Shown: positions 61,074-64,000 of the stretch, one piece after another
How the letters are laid out: every line of letters starts with the position of its first letter
Position numbering within the stretch: position 1 is the stretch's first letter
NCBI RefSeq assembly: GCF_900091475.1
Contig: NZ_FMIB01000002.1
Coordinates: 4,588,001 to 4,652,000, forward strand
Length of the DNA: 64,000 nucleotides
Direction of reading: 5' to 3'
From: Micromonospora chersina
GTDB lineage: Bacteria; Actinomycetota; Actinomycetes; Mycobacteriales; Micromonosporaceae
The notes under the pieces: generated by a model
The model's input: only the letters and a program-made list of their open reading frames with translations
Told to the model about the DNA's origin: nothing
Databases searched by the model: none
Position numbers and translations under genes: made by a program

Positions 61074-64000
61074 TCACGCCTCCAGATCAGCCAGGACGGT
61101 CGGCAGCTGCCCGGCGGCCTGGGCGACCGCGGCGGGGGTGGTGTCCAGGTGCTCCAGCAGCCCGTCGACGTACGACACGTCGACCCGGACCTTCTGCACC
61201 CGTCCGTCGACGTCACGCATGACGAACTCGCGGAAGCCGAGCCGGGCGGCCGAGCCGCTGTCGGCCTGGGACAGCGAGGCGAGGGTGGCCTCGTAGCCGT
61301 CGTTGACCGGCACCCGGAGCAGCCGCAGCGCCTCGGACGCGATCTCGGTGTCCTCGGCGATCCGGCCGACGAAGACGGTGGAGACCAGGTTCTGCACGTC
61401 GAGGCCGAGGATGTCCTTCGGGTTCTGCGAGGCGACAAGCGCGGCCAGGTTCCACTTGCGGGAGTCGCGGGCGAGGCGGACCAGGAACGACCGGCCGGAC
61501 CGCCAGCCCTCCATGAAGTGCGCCTCGTCCAGGCCGACGAGCTTCCGCGAGGACATCGAGCCGCCGTAGCAGCGGCGGACGGCCAGCCGGTGCGCGGTGT
61601 GCAGCATCGGCAGGGCCAGCGCCTCCTCGGCGGACCAGTACTCGCGCTCGATCTTGAGATCGGGTAGCCGGAGCCCGGCCATGGTGATCACGGTGAGCGC
61701 GGCGTCGGCACCGAGCAGCCCCTCCGGCGGTCGGCCGAAGAAGAGCATCGCCAGCGGCATCTCGGCCGTGTCGAGGAGCAGGTTGGCCAGCTCCCGGCCG
61801 GCGTCGTCGTCCAGCCCCTGAAGGCAGGCGACCACGTCGTCCAGGGTGGAGGTCTCCTCGGCCGGCACCTGGCGTACGGCGTGCCGGAACAGGGTGGCCG
61901 TGGACGCCTCCCGGGCCACCTGCGGCGGCACCAGCATCATGCAGATGTCCTGCACCAGCATCCGGCGTTCGGCGCGGGCGTTGGAGACCGCGATCTCGAA
62001 CTCCCGGTCGCCGGCCGCCCCGGCGCCGAACTCGGTGCGCAGCGGCGTGGGGATGAGCGCGTACGGGGCCAGGGTGCCCTGCTCCGAGCCGGTCAGGTTC
62101 AGCACCCGCGAGTACGGGGCCAGCTCGGGCATGGCGCAGAGCCGGGCCAGCGGGCCGGACGGGTCGAGCAGGGTCACCTGCACGCCCCTCCGGGCGGCCA
62201 GGTAGCCCAGCGCGCCGAGCAGGGTGGACTTGCCGCCGCCCGGCTCGGCGACGAAGACGGCGAGGCCGGAGCGTTCGCGGACCTCCATGGGGAAGTGCAG
62301 GTCGAGGAAGACCGGGCGGCGGCAGGTGCCGGCGGTACGGCCGATCAGGTCGCCGCGCCGGTCGCCGACGGTGGACGCCGCCTGGGGCAGCGCCGCGGCG
62401 AGCAGGTTGACCGGCATCCGCCGGACGTAGCCGGTGTTGGCGATCGGCTCGCCGGGGATGAACTCGCGGGCCAGCCAGTCCTGGTTCTTCGGGTGCTGGA
62501 GCGAGATGCGTAGCTCGCGCGAGTAGAGCTGGATGAGCCGGCGGGCGCGTTCCAGGCACTCCTCGCGGGTGCGGCCGCCGACCGCGATCCGGTGCCAGCC
62601 GTGCGCGCGGGCCGAGTCCACCGGCAGGCCGGTGGTCATCTCGTCGCCGATCACCAGTGCCCGCTTGGCCAGTCGCTCCAGCTCCGGCGGGGCGTCGATG
62701 CCGTGCTCGGCGTAGTCGAGCTGCTGGGAGCGGATCATCCGGAGCCGGTGTTCGAGGTTCCGGAAGGAGTCGCCGGGACCGAGGATGTCGACCCGGGTGG
62801 AGAGCTCCATGGGCCACGGCAGCCGCTCGTGGAAGTGCAGCCACGGTTCGTGCCGCTCGGGGATCTCCAGCGGCTCCATCCGGCCGACCGCCAGCACGGC
62901 CACGTGCCGCTCCTCGCCGGTCATCCGGTTGACCAGCTTGACCGTGGAGCCGTAGGGCGTGCGGTAGCGCTCGACCTGCTCGGTGAGGGCGAGAAGGTCG
63001 CCGCGTTCCCACCGGCCGTTGGTGATGGGGGAGAGCACGCCCGGCGGCGCCATGCAGAGCGCCACCGAGCGGTAGAGCAGCCACTCCAGCTCCTGCGCGG
63101 TGACCCGGCGGCCCCGCATGCCGAACGCGCCGAGCACCTCGTCGAACTGCTCGACGGTGCGGCCGAGCCGGCGCCGCTCGCCGTCCGCGGTGCCCCGGCC
63201 GAAGGTGCGCAGCAGCCGTTCGGTGAGCGAGTCGCCGAGGGACCGGCGGGCGAAGGTGACGCCCAGGTAGGTCTGCCCCTCGGCGTGGTTGACCGCCATG
63301 AGGTGCCGCTGCGCGGCGACGAGGTGGTCGGCCCAGCCGGTGGTGCCGGGCACGTCGGGCAGCGGGGCGGCGGTGTGCGCGTCGATGGTGCGGGCCCACT
63401 CGTCGGCCGGGAACGGCCGGGTGGTGCGGCGCAGGTGCAGCCGGAAGCCGGCCAGGCCGGCGTACTGCTCGGAGATCGCGGAGAGCAGCGCCTCGCGCTC
63501 GGCGTCGGGGCGGAACGCCCAGCGCACCTCGGGCAGCCAGTACCAGGCCGTCACCGTGTTGGGGGTGAAGGTGAGGTGACCGGCGATCTCGGTGATGGCC
63601 AGTTCGACCGAGGGGTCCCGGTCGCCGAACTTGATCTTCGGGGCACGGACCCGGACCGGCTTCGCCGGCTTGCCGCCGCGCTCCGGGGACCGCTGCCGGG
63701 GCGGGGCCACCTCCCGGCCGGACGGGGTGGCCAGCTCGCGCGCCTCGGGCCGGGGCTCCGCCGTCCGCCGGTCGCGCCGGCGGGCGGGGCGCTCGACCGC
63801 GGCCTCCGGCTCGGCCGGCTCCGGTTCGACGGTGGACCGCAGCGCCGGGAGCCGGTCGCCGACCTGGTGCGGCACCCGGGTACGGGCGGTCGGCGCCGGT
63901 TCGAGGGCGGGCTGCTCCGGCGCTTCGGGGATGGCGTGCGCCGCCGGGCGTGCGGCCTGGACCGCCTCGCGGGGCCGGCCCACGGGGCGGACGCCGGGCG
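61074..64000 (-). CDS. VirB4/TraC-type secretion ATPase (N-terminus beyond window)
   Basis: At least 969 residues are visible and the frame stays open at the right edge, so the start may lie outside; GTG at 63983 is a candidate. A disordered basic N-terminus is followed by a VirB4-like N-domain, then the ATPase with Walker A FVAEPGGGKSTLLGAL near visible residue 584 and Walker B LVGLDEAHFME near 817, then ASQNPKDIL of the motor. VirB4 ATPases drive type IV secretion. It heads a five-gene operon of a possible T4SS; no relaxase, VirD4/TcpA coupling ATPase or integrase is in the window. Confidence 0.88.
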   Translation of the reverse strand, partial: PGVRPVGRPREAVQAARPAAHAIPEAPEQPALEPAPTARTRVPHQVGDRLPALRSTVEPEPAEPEAAVERPARRRDRRTAEPRPEARELATPSGREVAPPRQRSPERGGKPAKPVRVRAPKIKFGDRDPSVELAITEIAGHLTFTPNTVTAWYWLPEVRWAFRPDAEREALLSAISEQYAGLAGFRLHLRRTTRPFPADEWARTIDAHTAAPLPDVPGTTGWADHLVAAQRHLMAVNHAEGQTYLGVTFARRSLGDSLTERLLRTFGRGTADGERRRLGRTVEQFDEVLGAFGMRGRRVTAQELEWLLYRSVALCMAPPGVLSPITNGRWERGDLLALTEQVERYRTPYGSTVKLVNRMTGEERHVAVLAVGRMEPLEIPERHEPWLHFHERLPWPMELSTRVDILGPGDSFRNLEHRLRMIRSQQLDYAEHGIDAPPELERLAKRALVIGDEMTTGLPVDSARAHGWHRIAVGGRTREECLERARRLIQLYSRELRISLQHPKNQDWLAREFIPGEPIANTGYVRRMPVNLLAAALPQAASTVGDRRGDLIGRTAGTCRRPVFLDLHFPMEVRERSGLAVFVAEPGGGKSTLLGALGYLAARRGVQVTLLDPSGPLARLCAMPELAPYSRVLNLTGSEQGTLAPYALIPTPLRTEFGAGAAGDREFEIAVSNARAERRMLVQDICMMLVPPQVAREASTATLFRHAVRQVPAEETSTLDDVVACLQGLDDDAGRELANLLLDTAEMPLAMLFFGRPPEGLLGADAALTVITMAGLRLPDLKIEREYWSAEEALALPMLHTAHRLAVRRCYGGSMSSRKLVGLDEAHFMEGWRSGRSFLVRLARDSRKWNLAALVASQNPKDILGLDVQNLVSTVFVGRIAEDTEIASEALRLLRVPVNDGYEATLASLSQADSGSAARLGFREFVMRDVDGRVQKVRVDVSYVDGLLEHLDTTPAAVAQAAGQLPTVLADLEA

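Overview
The window is very GC-rich, with G or C at almost every third codon position, many GTG starts, 4-bp start/stop overlaps and gene families typical of Actinobacteria: an ESX-type secretion core, GlxR-like Crp, MarP-like protease, mycothiol-era TIGR03084 protein, DUF2342 zinc protein. The style of genes and of intergenic palindromes suggests a Micromonospora-like member of the Micromonosporaceae (inference; no rRNA is present).

Two ancient actinobacterial blocks form the backbone. Block A, running ArsA ATPase - DUF4177 - RidA - MBL hydrolase ... Crp ... Nth - thioredoxin lipoprotein - Nudix - MarP protease, has the gene order and relative orientation I remember for Mycobacterium tuberculosis Rv3671c-Rv3680. 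Here it is split between the MBL gene (ends 3987) and crp (26288) by about 22 kb of accessory genes. Block B, ppa - dacB - DUF2342 - tilS - hpt - ftsH - folE (41.1-52.6 kb), likewise matches Rv3628 back to Rv3609c, with a gamma-glutamyltransferase and a GlxA-type regulator inserted between tilS and hpt.

The 22-kb insert holds a class III cyclase/AAA/TPR signalling protein translationally coupled to the MBL gene, a membrane Ser/Thr kinase with a cysteine-rich ectodomain, a small protein with three exact 25-residue repeats, a secreted S33 peptidase and a GH25 muramidase. A seven-gene acyl-CoA catabolic operon follows (TetR, TIGR03084, AtuA-like, acyl-CoA dehydrogenase, carboxylase beta and alpha, acyl-CoA dehydrogenase), with an operator overlapping the TetR promoter. 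A permease-acetamidase pair and a phosphoesterase close the insert. Between the blocks (32.5-41.1 kb) lie two PAP2 phosphatases and a compact type VII secretion core (mycP, eccC, eccD) without eccB, eccE or Esx genes in view.

The right end (52.7-64 kb) starts just after the folE terminator. It contains an FtsK-like ATPase with a degenerate P-loop and its membrane partner, then a tight operon that looks like a chromosomal type IV secretion-like machine: VirB4-type ATPase (cut by the window edge), a polytopic VirB6/TrbL-like protein, a VirB8/TcpC-like bitopic protein, a transglycosylase-M23 wall hydrolase and one unknown protein. No relaxase or integrase is visible. This is the best candidate for an undescribed system.

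At about ten genes a TAnnnT-type -10 element sits 6-8 nt before the start codon, suggesting leaderless mRNAs. Six strong hairpins mark transcription ends. I see no tRNA, rRNA, CRISPR array or insertion sequence.
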